The position numbers and the translations under genes were made by a program. Under the pieces are notes generated by a model, which was given only the letters and a program-made list of their open reading frames with translations, was not told the DNA's origin and made no database searches. A stretch of DNA of 64,000 nt from Plumapathes pennacea. Taxonomy: Eukaryota; Cnidaria; Anthozoa; Antipatharia; Myriopathidae. This document shows, one piece after another, positions 25,643-38,767 of the stretch (position 1 is its first letter; the number at the start of each line of letters is the position of its first letter). The DNA is taken from NCBI GenBank assembly GCA_964036295.1, contig OZ038471.1, positions 6,136,001-6,200,000 on the forward strand, written 5' to 3'.

Positions 25643-28600
25643 TTCAACATATTCTGGTATCTCATACTTTCTGTGAGCGCCTGGAACAGGCTACCAAAAT
25701 ACCCACTTGACGTCACTTGGTCTCGACGTAATATTCACGTCGTTTCCGAAGCCCCATTTATGTTGCCGCCAACTAAAATAGAAAATGCATTTGGAGCAAC
25801 AAGTCCTAGTTTTGAGTTTCTTGGCGTTTTACAAAAATAGAACTTAAATCTGCTGTCGCGGTTTCCACAGTTTTGTACAATGAACGCTAAATTATAAAAA
25901 CAAGATGATTGCACTGTCGAAAGACAAATTTCCACAGTTTCCCCTAGCAAAGGTTTAATATACTGGTCTAAATTCCGGTCCTAATGTTTAAAAACAACTC
26001 GAGTTACTTAAACGGCTCTGCCTTTCAAATAGCGCAATAGGTTTGGGGCCGCACGATACACAATATGGTCTTCTTTCACATCATTTTCCTGCGATGAAGT
26101 AACTCTTAGATGAAATCTAAAATGTACCTTCATGTTTTGTTTATTTGTTTGTTTGACTAGGTTAATCTTCTTGCAAATTTCATAGTAACTGAGCCAAATT
26201 AGCGTCGACTATTCTGCTTCGACTGTCAACATATTTCAGTCTCGGTTTCAAACATATTATGTAGTAAAAATTATGTAATGATAGTGGCAATAAACTAGAA
26301 GTTGGTATTGTTCTACTCTGATCCTCTGACCAAAGTCTGCAAAACGCCACACATACAGGTCACAAAGACCGGGGGGTGGGCACTTGAAGAATTTATATAC
26401 ATGTAGGCTCCTCCAGGCATTCAACCCCTTTTCCACTTTTCAAATACCATTCTGGGGTCGAAATGGTGACCCTTTCATATACCTCCAGTAAAGATTCGCA
26501 CCTTTTTTACGCCTTTGAACAGGAATACGTCTAGAACAACTGCACGCAACTCGCTCAATTCAATTGAGCAGTCCTTCTTACCGACAAATACAAAAAGCTT
26601 CTTTCCATTTTTCATACCAGAGGCTTGAACAGGGACCCTTTAGGGCGGAGCCTCGCCGTATGGTTGATCATAGAACGCACCCCACCCCCACCCCCAAGTA
26701 TAATTTGATCATGGCGGACAGTGCGGATCCTGCGTGATCAGTAAAACGTTCGCAATAGAAGTCTTGGTGAAGACTCGGTCATCGTTGCAGAAATGTTAAG
26801 GCCGGAAGTCTTGGCAAATCAACAAGTAATACATATTTACAGTTACTTACTTTAGGCTTGCTGGTGAGCCAAGCGAAACATGCATCCTTCGTTCTTATTC
26901 CAAAGACTTTTATCTATCGGCAATATCTGTAAGGAAGGATATAAACATCAGTGATAAGTTGAAGCTCATTTCCGATATCACGGCTAATAATGTCCACTTC
27001 ACAATGTTTTCAGTCACTTTTTTCACGTCTTCACCTTTGCACCACTTTTTATGTTGTGTTACACGCTCCTTGCAGAAGCTTGAAAGTTACAGCTCTCATG
27101 ACATTTTATGCCATAACACAGTATACTTTCCCTGATAGTAAACTCAAACCAGTCACCCATTACCAGCATAACTAACAAAGTAATAGTTAGTTTGCCCCAT
27201 TTCTTGCAGCTCTGGTTTTTGTTAATAAAATAAGCCTGTTTTCAGTTACCTTGTTCATTTTTATCAAAATAATTTGCTAAGGGGAAGGGCGACCTGCAAA
27301 CACCATGCACAGCGGCAAAAGAATACACAGATACAAGGTCTGTAAGTTTAAGCTTTTATTAATTCAGAGCTCATTATGTTAATTTTAGCGAGCACTGGCC
27401 AATATCACCTCCTGCACGACTTTATGTAAACTCAATACAGTGACACCCACCACTTTATATTCAAGACTCAGTATGAAGACACCTGAATGGACCTTGTGTA
27501 ATACACCGTAAATACTTTTTACAAGTCTCCCCCCCCCCTCTCTCTCTCCTATAAGCCCCTCTCCAACAAGACTGCACCCACTTTTATAAGTTCCTCTCCA
27601 CCGCTGTAAGGCCAATTTTTGAAATACCCACCCCCCTCCAAGGTCAATCTTTGAAACTCCCCACCCCCTCGTATAGGGCAAACCCATGTAAACCTTTAAG
27701 CAAAGTGACCTGATGAGGGGTCTGGACATCAAAGCCGACCCCTAATGAATGGGAAATATCCAAGTTGGCACTTCGTGTAAGACTCTTATATGGACGTCTC
27801 ACTGCACATGTCAGGAACTTTATGTAAAATATCAGAACACTTTCAGACCCTTCACGAAAGACTCGACACAACTAAAGCTTCGTTGGGATTCAATATGGGG
27901 AGTTTTGTTCTTTGTTTTATGGAAATGAAGACAACGCGCGCTTTTCTTTTATTACACCAATCCGCGGAAGCTCCACGCGCGCGCGCGCACAAACACACTT
28001 TATTTTTACTTCCTATGCAGTTGAACTTTAAGGAAAACTGACTACTCTACATAGTCTAACGCAATTAATCAGAACTCTGCCCTAACGAAGGATTAAACTT
28101 CAAATGTCAGACCACGCGTCCCAGTATACACAACACTGATATATTACCACAACACCGATAAATCTCTCATATAAAAAAGCAACCATTGCAAGATATTAAC
28201 ACAAAGTACTTTTTACGGATAAAAATGTTTTGCATCAAAATAGCGCCGACGTCACTTTATGTCGAAATATTCAAGACTAAACACCACATCAATTAACAGA
28301 CTACAAAACCAAACACGAGTGTTCATTTGTTCAGTGGTTTTTCTTCTGCAATCTACTGTTAGAACTTTGACCTAGAAATAACTAAAAATGCGAAAAACTA
28401 CTGTGTGAATAACAACGCACGTCACAAAGACTGATTTACCTGATAACTTAAAAGTAGAACAGATCATTCTCAGTACACGTGGAAGCTACAATTCTGCCCT
28501 TTATGGTTCGTTGTGCTGCCAGGTTTCCTGGCCAGCTTCAATCCCTGTCGCTTTCTACTTTTGCCGCCTCATGTCATGAAGGATATCACAACCCTCGTGG

Positions 28601-29778
28601 TCTCAAAAACAGGCACACGGCGAAACTATTTGTTCCTGAGAAGGAGAAGGGCCAGGCCACAGGAGTGAAGAAGTGCACCAGGATATCAAAAACGCGAGTC
28701 ACACGGCCAAACTTTGAAGTGCCCCGAAGAAGGACAAGGACCACGTCATGGTATTCAGTGAAATGGCGTACCAGGATATGAACACCGCAAAGTACGAGTC
28801 ATACGGCCAAACTCTGGAGTTTCCCGGCGGAGAAAGAGAAGGAGCACGTCGTGGTTACTCAGTGAATAGCTTGAAAAGGCGTTCCAGGATATCAAACTGG
28901 AAAAGTACCTGCACTCACACAGCCTGGTCGCACATCCACACTCTAAAGCGTCCCGAAGCAAATGGACGCGTCTTCCACCTCGTGTATTGCAAATGCCGTA
29001 AACTTGTGAAATTTATCGTGACGTCAGTCTCATGGGGACTCACAGAACCAATCAACTGTCCGAAATCAATCAACCGGAATCTTGTGAAAAGCAGGCGTTC
29101 CGTGACAAAACGGGTGCGGGAGAAAGGAATGCCTGTCACATTGCGCAAAATGAGCCAATCAAAACATACCGGAAGTCATACTGGTATGGAAATATTTTGC
29201 TTTTATGTGCGTACTTTAAAATAAAAAAAATTACAGGGCGAAGGTACACGTGATCGGAAAATATTTTCAAACCTTCCAACTGCAAAGACCAAGCGGGTGA
29301 GTTGGGTTTTGTGGAGATTTGTACGGTGTGCACAAATGACCTAGCGTACATAAATTGCGTACACAAATTGCAAAATACCATAAAACACCGGAGTTAAAAG
29401 GGAGCTGAAATGAAACAACTAGAAACTGATTGGATGTGGACGATGTGCTCAAAACCAAATGGTTATCCTCTTATCGTGTGACCTTGCAATTATTGCTTAA
29501 AGGAGAACTGAAGATAGAACTGGTTGCCAATTTGCTTTTCGACGTTCTGGACCAGCCATGAAAATGGCAGGTCGAGGATTCCCAGCGTGCAAAGGAGTGT
29601 GGTTGAGAGGTACCTCACCAGTTTAATGTTATTATTGTTGTTGTTGTTTATACTAATCGATATATCTTGTTCTTGAGGTCTTTCGCAAAAGTCGTACCAG
29701 GTTGTGTCAGTTTACGTTACTTTGTGTTAGTAGTACCTATGAACTCCAGGATGGACTGGTTGCACGGGGTGACAATAA
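25643..29778. other. intergenic between the fibrinogen-like gene and POLB 3' end
   Basis: Positions 25643-26821 are the paralogue of 3599-4747, and similarity ends after GGCAAATCA. From 26822 to 28480 no gene is seen. A C-rich stretch lies at 27520-27670 and a short alternating CG run at about 27977. The stretch 28480-29000 holds the degenerate tandem repeat listed separately. The last 300 bases are probably the 3' untranslated region of POLB on the minus strand. Confidence 0.55.
28575..29000. repeat. degenerate tandem repeat, period about 93-114 bp
   Basis: The motif AGGATATCA/AGGATATGA recurs at about 28580, 28680, 28773 and 28887. It is followed each time by related sequence (ACACGGCCAAACTTTGAAG, then ATACGGCCAAACTCTGGAG). 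Units are only partly similar and no single frame stays open across them. Plus-strand frames give charged, low-complexity peptides. A decayed coding repeat or a plain minisatellite would both fit. Confidence 0.55.
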
Positions 29779-32700
29779 TCACACATTCCGTTCTTGTGGA
29801 GCTTTGTAGTCCATTCCAATAGCGTTGAATACTTCTTCTTCACTTGACACTGGAATGGATTCTCCGGGAACACCTGCAACGCAGAGCAGAGAATGATTAG
29901 ATTCGCAGCTTAGCTGAGTCCTGTACAATGCCAAAGCAGCCCTCTGTTGAGATAACACAGGAAAACGCGAGGAATATAAAAACCTCTGTTACAATGTGTA
30001 ATTGCCTCAGCATCTTGTGTCGCAATGGCACAATTGTGTTATAATCATTTTAGCGTCCCTATGCTATTCGTAAGTACACATTTACACAGTTATACACATC
30101 AGCACACGCAAACATAACTCTTTAGCTCGTCTTTCAGTTCAGTTCAGTTTTTTATTTTGCCATCTAACATTATATATAATAATACAAATAAAATAAATAC
30201 ATGGCAAGGCAGTCCAAGAAAGTCAAAGGCTTATGTGAAGGACTACCTATATCATCTGAACTATACAAAACTTTACTTTCACTGGCAGGTTACTTTAAAT
30301 ATATAAATATCTTGGTGCACAAAAATTACATAATTTAATTAGGAAAAAAAAGGGAAGTTTAGCAAGCAAGCAAGCGAAACGTGAAGCGAAGCGAAAAGGC
30401 AGAAAAGGCGCAAAAAGCAAGAAAAATTTCATTAAACTATGATCAAAACTCTGCAGTTTGTTGACCAGAAACGCGACAGAATGAATTTGGTTATTCTCAA
30501 ACTCACTTAACCAAGCTTTGAACAACCCGGCCCTGATCAATAAACGAAGATAATTCATAGTAAAAGAAATCAAAGCAGCAAGGCAGCTGTAAGCTCGCGA
30601 ATTTGTAAAAGGACTTCATTTTGCGGAAGTAGCTATTTAATAGAACTGGCTCACGCGGGCTTAAAAAAATGTTATATAATAATTGAGAGAAAAGATTTAT
30701 CGACGCGGTTTTCACGGGTCACGCGATCGCAGCACCCTTCAAAATAACAGATTGTACCTTTTTGACTCTAGAACTAAAAAGAGCATGCCTGAAATAGTCC
30801 AGATGCCAATTTTGGATTGTCTAGGCTTCATTTTGGCGAAGCAGGGGCAATTTGTTTTTTGGAGATTTGATAAGAGTTTGTATGCGGCCGCCATGTTAGT
30901 CGAACTCGGAACACAAAATGAAGTTGATCTGTGACTCAGCTTGATGTTTAGTTACTTCACATCTTTCGCAGTGCTAATTTTAAAATGTTGCGTGAAGGAC
31001 CGATTTTAGTCGGCCGCGCGCGTGTACACGGCTTTGTTGTCACGGTATTCAAACGTCCATAGCTCCCGATAGATATTTTGTATCGACTCAGAATTTTGCT
31101 TTAAGTCTTAAGGCATGATAGTCCTGAACATATCAGTGTATTAGACTTATAGGATACGTTACTTTTGAGATGGCTTTTTATGACGTGACATGCAAACCAA
31201 GAATTGAAACACCTGATAATTTGCATACTGTATGAACTTGTAAACATTCACCGGAAATGGATATTTTTGGCCGAGATTAAATATCTTTTCGGCCTAGTAT
31301 CTTCTAAGCCGTATTTACTGTCACTACAGAAATTTTGGCGGATACTAAACCAACGGCTTCAGATTTGTTTGCGATATATTAACGCCATCGGTGCCACTGA
31401 TTGTTTGACCTTCATGGCACCGCGCCAAAATGTCACAATAACAACGCAAAACACAGTAGAGTGAAACACAACCAAGCTCAATGGCCAAACAAACTTCGAA
31501 CGCATGAAAAACCTTCAAAATGAGAACACGTTCCGGACAAAAAGATGGTCGCAACATCTACGACAACATCTTGCTTTTAAACTGCGTTGTTCGACACACC
31601 CTGTTGCGCGACCTTCATCATGCCCAAATTTGGAAAACCGCAACTGCTTTATTTGGAAATCCATTGTTGACAACAGAGGGAATAGGGAAGCAGGGAAGTA
31701 GGGAAGTAGGGAGGTAGGGAAGTAGGGAAGGAAAGTGATTACTATACCTCGCAAATCCCACAAAGTTGAATTCGCGAGCTAAAAAAATCATACCTGTACT
31801 TCCGAGAGGCCTAGAAGAGATACAACAAACCAAACTTCAGACATATATTTCAGACTAACAGTTTAGTGCCGGCCAAAGCACGTAAAATATATTATTGGCG
31901 ACTATGTCCCAAATGTGATTACTAGGCAACGGTGACTGAAGATGTCGACATTTACAACTTTCCGAGTGCAAACGGCACTCTGTCGCCAACAAATACGTCA
32001 AAAATCACTCCCAAACGTTGAAGAAACGTTCGATTGGGTCTATTCCGGAATAAGAATAGCAATGCCGATCGGTCCTACACCTCTCTTTAGAAACTAGCTC
32101 ACCTTACCTGATGCAGTATTCGTTGAGAGTGAATCCTTTATCGAGGGCCTGCTGCCTCATCTGTCTGTTAAACTCGTCACTTCCAGTGAAGTACAGAATG
32201 CCACAGTAGTACTGATCACAGGGAATGAGTCTGGGGACCAACAAGAAACGACAATGAGAACACAGAATTGCGCTTTGTCCATGCACAGACATCTCATGTC
32301 ACGCAAATGTCTGCACAAATGGTGTATTTTAGGGCTGCCTACGCACTTTATGTTCGGGAGACTGGTAGGACATTGTTATGACGTATCGCGCATGCTCCGT
32401 ATCTATTGGTTTTGAGTCAACGAGGATCGCAGCCATGCTCTTCGAACAAACGAGATTTTTAAAACATGTTTATCAAATAAAGTTTGTTGGTTCTTGTTGA
32501 ATTGGGCCTGCGGAACGCTTAATCAGACATCAGCGTGGCTGTGTGTACGCATTTTAAAACGTTCAAAAAGACGTAAGCTTCCAAGCTTCTCCTCGACGCA
32601 CTGTATCTCAACATTTTCTCTTTTTCTAGACGCTTTTGATACGCTGACCAGAGTCAATTTTTTAGTTGATTCATCTCTGGGTTGACTATTAATTGGTCAC

Positions 32701-35700
32701 TTGCGAGCTTTTTAATGACTGACGTTTAAATTACAGTATAGAACTATCAGAGGCATCATAAAAAAATCAAGACTTTTTAAGACAAGCAGTCATATTCAAG
32801 GGCTTTCGAACCCTACAGTAAGCACATACATAGCACACCACTATAAGCACATAACACACCACACGATGCAAAACACAACAAAATACAACACCACACTATA
32901 TAAAATGAGAACATACAAACTACTGAAGCACGATACAAAACAAAGCATTAAACAGCGCAACGTAATAAAATAAAATATAACAATGTACTCTACGAGTATC
33001 AACAAAACACGTAACAATGACATATGACAAAACACATTTGCAAGATCATTATGACATGAGAACGACACATGAGCACCACACATGAGCACCACACGAGCTT
33101 CTCAACCCAATTTTGCAATACCTGATATCAATCCTCCTGTACAAACTCTCTCCTATCCTCTCTTTAGAGAGAGAACATACACCCTACGAGAAAAAACGTA
33201 CACTGAGATTGTTGTTCAAACTTAGCAGCTCACAAGTAAGCGGTTATTCCACAAAACTGTGAAAACGACAATAAATAACGCTTCACTGCAGCTTACCATG
33301 AATTTGGTTTCTCCTTGGGACAACGTGTCTGTCACAAACTTGGCTTCTTTCATCTTGTTCACTACACCCTGCAGCAGGGACTTCTGGAGATACAACGAAC
33401 AGTCGAGTTTCCACCAATTTTGTTTCATGAAAAGAAAAGAGCGGTTCTTGGATGGCTGCAACCGTGCTATTACTTTAGTTTCGCGCTTCGCGTTTGCTAC
33501 GCTTTTTTAGCCTATCAGGAACAAAGCAAGCAAGTGGCGATGGCGTATTATAGCACTGCTGATTGGTTCTTAAAATTGACACCAAACGCAAATAGGCTAT
33601 TTGCGAGATGCCTGTTGCTTCTGTTTCAAAACGAGGCCTAGTGCGAATCCTTTTTTTATGAAAACTAGTTTTCATTTTCATGCAAGTCAAACTTATCTTC
33701 ATAAGAAAGGTTTCGCGCTGGGCTTCGTCTTAAAACGGAGGCAACAGGCATCTCGGAAATGGCCTATTAAGCCCGGGTCAAACGCCTTACTTCACTTGAG
33801 CCGAACCCAATGCAAAATAGCTCAAACAATGGATTTTACTCATCTGCATTGAGTTCGGCTCATGTAAAGTACGGCGTTTGACCTAGGCCTTACTTTGGCA
33901 TTCCTCGGGACAACTTTTTCTTTACGGGACCTTCACTGACCTTGTCGAATTTCTTCTCTGTCGACACAAAGGAAGGATGCGTGACAAGTACATCGATGTC
34001 GCCACTGGAAGCAGCCCCTGCGAATATATAAACACAGCCATCGTTATACAGATGAACTAGAAAGAATGTCTGCTGTTTTAAAGGCTTTTTATACCCAAGG
34101 TTTAACACTTGAAAAAAAAAAAAAGTCCTAGCAACGCTCAAAACACATTAGTTTTCTCCTCACTACGGGCAGATACACAGTAAAGTATGGAGAACTCAGC
34201 CGGCCTGACAGGGTCTGATGGCTCGCACAGTAAGCTGAGTAGGCTCAGAACTCAATCGTCGGTGTTTCGCCGTCCCTGACCCTCCCCACCTTAGGAACAT
34301 CGTGCGCGCCGAAACACCGCGGGACACAGACCGAGCAAAAGCGGCAGCTAATTCAACTATAATTTATCTTTATGTCACTCAAAGAATGGTGGAGTCAGGG
34401 CTCGACATTAGCGGTTGCCCGCTTGCCCGGGGCAACTAAAAATTCTAGCCGGGCAGGTAAATTCAGTGCAGTGGTTGCCCGGCCGGGCAACCAAAAATTT
34501 TCGGAACATCCAATTCCTTGAAATTCAATCTTGTCCATAAACGATCTCGCTCTGAGAAATAATTACATTTCCCAGTAAATGGAAACGCGGAAGGTCGTCG
34601 TCCTCACAGTTTGCGCCAGAACTATGCCGAGCTTTGCTTGACATTACCATATTTGGTTGCCTAGCACATTAAAAACATGCGCGCCACTCAAGCGGAAAAC
34701 TTTTTCAAGGTTACATCAGTTCGATTATTGCAGGAAGTTATCTAGTTACGGATCTGTACGTTTTAAATTGCGTGCATTTCGTTAGTTTCTGTTACTGTGT
34801 ACAATAAGACGCCGATTAACCGAGGTTCAGGCCAGGGAGTTTAAGAAACCTAGAACGGCGACGGCAACGCGAGGAACTAAAAATAGTGTCTCTGTTTTTC
34901 CTATGTCTTTGTAACTTTGCCTAATTCTTAGGTTGCTCAATTTGTTCCGTTTTTGCCTAGGTTCTATTGATTTCATCGTTTCCTACTAAGAAGAACGACT
35001 GCCGTTATTTTATCGAACTGTCGTCCACGTCCTGACAACGACGTAAAAAAGAAGCATTTGAAGTCGCACGCGAGAGCACGGCGACCCCGAGAACATGTCA
35101 ATTTCAGATATTCACGTGCTTCTTTTGTCTTCTGTGATTAGTTTTATTGTTTCACCGACGTCGCCGTCGTCCTCTCGCCACCGCCACGCGTCAGGCAGCA
35201 ACTTCAGTGTTTACGCGATAAAATCAGTTTTCAGTAAAATAAACTAGAAATACGATAATCGCAGATACCCCTCGCTCTGACATTGATGGGACTTTACTTT
35301 GGTACTCCCAAGAAGAGTAGCCTTTGTTTTACCGAAATGTTGACTCAATCTTTTCTTCGAAGTCAAATGCTACACACAAAGGAAGGAGAAAAAGAATGGT
35401 GTGTGTTATACTTTTGCGTTGAAAAAAAGAATCGATTGCGTGACGAAGTACGTATTTCCCACGGTCGGTCGGCACGACAAATTAATTTATACAGTCTGCC
35501 AAGCACGTTCTCAAAATCTAATACTCAAATTTTGAAGTTTGTCGGCCGTCGTAGTACGGGAAAAAAACAAACACTGATTCTCCAATTTGGAATTCATAGG
35601 CAGCACAATTAAATAGGCTTCCTGTGCAATTTGTTTTTACTCTGGGTTGCATGCACAAGACTCAGGCATGCATGTTTAATGAGCTGGAATTGTTTTGTAC

Positions 35701-38641
35701 GTGAACGCGCTCAAAACAACATGATTTCTCCCAGAATCAAAGCAAAACTTGAACGGTTTACTTCAAATTATGCACGGGCTTCAGACCTAGTCATACTTCT
35801 AAGGGCTTGTGAACAATTCTCGCTGCAATCACCGCATGTCAAATTACAGTATTTGTTACAGTTTTAGTCTTGAAAGAAATAATAAGACATCTGACTAAAT
35901 CATTCAAGACTCCAAGTTCCGATTGCTCTGAGCCAATACAGTAGCCGAAACTGGCGACAGAAGCGTATTAAAAGAATACTTCGAGGGAAAATGATCAGCG
36001 TACAGATTTTAATACAAGTGATCGAGTTACAAGATATGGGTAGAATATATTTGTCACGGTGATTGTTCGCTTTCCACTGACTAACCTTTGTTGCTTGTCC
36101 TTTCTGAATAAGGATCTGAGTTTAACACAAGACGGCGTCTGAAGCTCCCGATTTGCTTGATCTTCTTCGGCACGCTTCCGTTCATGATGTTGTCGGTTAT
36201 CAAATGTTTGTCGTCTTTTCTCTAGACGTATTTATTTGGCGCTGTTCGATTGTTTCACGATTTCGCTTTGCCCGGCTAGTTCCCTTCTCTTTTGCAGACG
36301 AGCTTCGCGAGACCGTGCTGTGTCAAGTTTTCCAGTTTTCAAATTCATCTTCGTGAACGCAGTTACGTACAGTTGTTGCTTCGTTCAAACCTTTGTTTGA
36401 CCTCGCTTTGATGCTAATCGATAATTATTATTACGTCATTGCCTTAGAGGTCGCCCTATGACAGACTGACAGACTGACTGACGAACATTAGATTTCGAGA
36501 TGGCGACTCGCTTGGAGTCTCCACACAAAGCGAATTTGCTGCATTAGCGCCGTGATTATTACCCTCACTTCGCTTCGCTTCGCTTCGCTCGGGGATGACT
36601 GTAAGTGAATTCACGCGGTATTGATAAAATTAGCTTATGCTTTATCAGATCCGATTCAAACCGATATCGCAGCGCGACAACTCAGAGCGATGCCGTAAAA
36701 AGAATAGAACCAAGGCTAATTTCAAAGCAACGAACCATGTGGCAACTGCACGATGAAAAACACGTGCATTGCCATGGTGTCGCGCCGCGTTCAGACACTC
36801 GTATAGATTTATTGGCCGCTCTCTTGCAAAAGAATAGATAAAAACAATTATAAAAGACTTGCTGAGAGCGTTTCGAACGGAGAAAAACACGTGCACCGAT
36901 GTAAGAGAACACGAAAAAAGGAATCACGTTATTCCTTGTGTTCCCGTGTGAAAATTATAAGTTCAGACGCCGACTCTGAAATACAAACCCCGGCCAGTGG
37001 CCAAATGATGGACGTCTGATCATCGGGAATTGTTTAAAGTCTCTGATATGGAATGATAACCCACAATTGAATAGTGATACTATTATTGAAGCACAAATGA
37101 TATTAAATGCTTGCTGTGGTTTTGATGGAGAAAATGCTCTGAGTTGTAACCACGCGTCGATCAAGAACATAAAGACGACTCGCAGTGATTTCACGTTCGC
37201 GTCATTACCCAAGTTGCTTCTTTGCATCTTTACGAACCAATATGTGTACCGTAATGTAATTCCAAGAGAATATATCACTACAAAACACCTATTCTTTGTT
37301 CAGGTGAATTAGACTTCTTTTAGATAAAAACCGTCATACGATATACGGAATTTCCGTAATTACGTCCGGGCAACTAAAATTGTGTTACGGGCAACTAAAC
37401 CCTTTAGGTTGGTTAACCAACCTAAAACCTTAATGTCAAGCACTGGTGGAGAGAACTTGTATTCAACCCTTTCACTCCCAACAGTGATCAACTTCAATTT
37501 TCTCCTTCAGTTTCTCACTAGAAATATTTATCAAACAGTAAGGAGAACTTGGCTTTTGATAGATTGTTCAGATGGTATAGTAGTCTGCTCGCAGCCGTTT
37601 TTGTGTTCCGACCACAAAAACGGCTGCGAGCAGACTAAGATGGTAGCTGATTAAACTATGAATTCTCACTACATCTGGCTGGGAGAATCTGCATTTTGAG
37701 CTTGGGAGTGAAAGGGTTAAAGAGTCTGGGAGAAAAGACTGACTGATGTAAGGCTAATCAGTTACGAAAACAGGGAGATTTCCCGTCTACGTTAAGCCTT
37801 GTCCTCACTAGTGCATAAGCATAAGCATAAGCATAAGAATAAGAGAGCGACAGTGGCGACATAAGCATAAGCATAAGGATCAAACATGTTCGTTCCTTAT
37901 GCTTATGCTTATGCTTATGTCGCCACTGTCGCTCTCTTATTCTTATGCTTATGCTTATGCGCTAGTGAGGACCAGGCATTAAAATGCGACTAGTCACCTC
38001 TCCGGAAGCTGCCACAGATTGTGGCCACGAGATCGCTATCATGTCTTTGAACTTCTCGAAGGACGACTTCCTAAAAACAGAATGACAAGAACATTCGAGT
38101 CAGTGTGTATCTGTAAATTCAGAAACGCAAATGTGGTGCGGTCAAGTTCAAACTTAGTAATATATCGATGTGCTGATGTGCGGAAGTCTGCTTATTCTAA
38201 CCTGCAGTTGCAGCATTTCCTCCCTTGGTATGCGTTTTTCAAAATCCTCTAGATACCTGAAAATGACAAAAAAAAGGCAGGATAAAAATCTATTCATTCA
38301 CACATCTGTGGCTTGTATCCTTCATCTCGAACAGTACATTTGATTATGACTTACTTCAGACCAATCTTTTGATGATGGTTCAGTTGTCCCTCTACCTTCC
38401 GTAAGTCTGCAACAACAACAACAACAACGACATCAACAACAAACACGATCTAGTAAGTATGGTTAACGGAAATGGCTGCATGTCGTAAAACCGCTTCAAC
38501 TCGACCTTAGGAGGTGTCTGCCCTAAAAGTTTTTGTAGTGTAATTTTCAGAAATGTCTGCCTTGTGACTATAAAAGCGTCAGGAGTATCGCCATAGCCCA
38601 TGAAAGTGGGGAGTTTTGATCAGGTCTTAACTACAAGCTTG

Positions 38642-38672
<31 letters not shown>

Positions 38673-38723
38673 ATTTAATTTAATTTTTTTAACTAAAATC
38701 TTGTTGTAGCTAAGGAAATAGTG

Positions 38724-38767
<44 letters not shown>

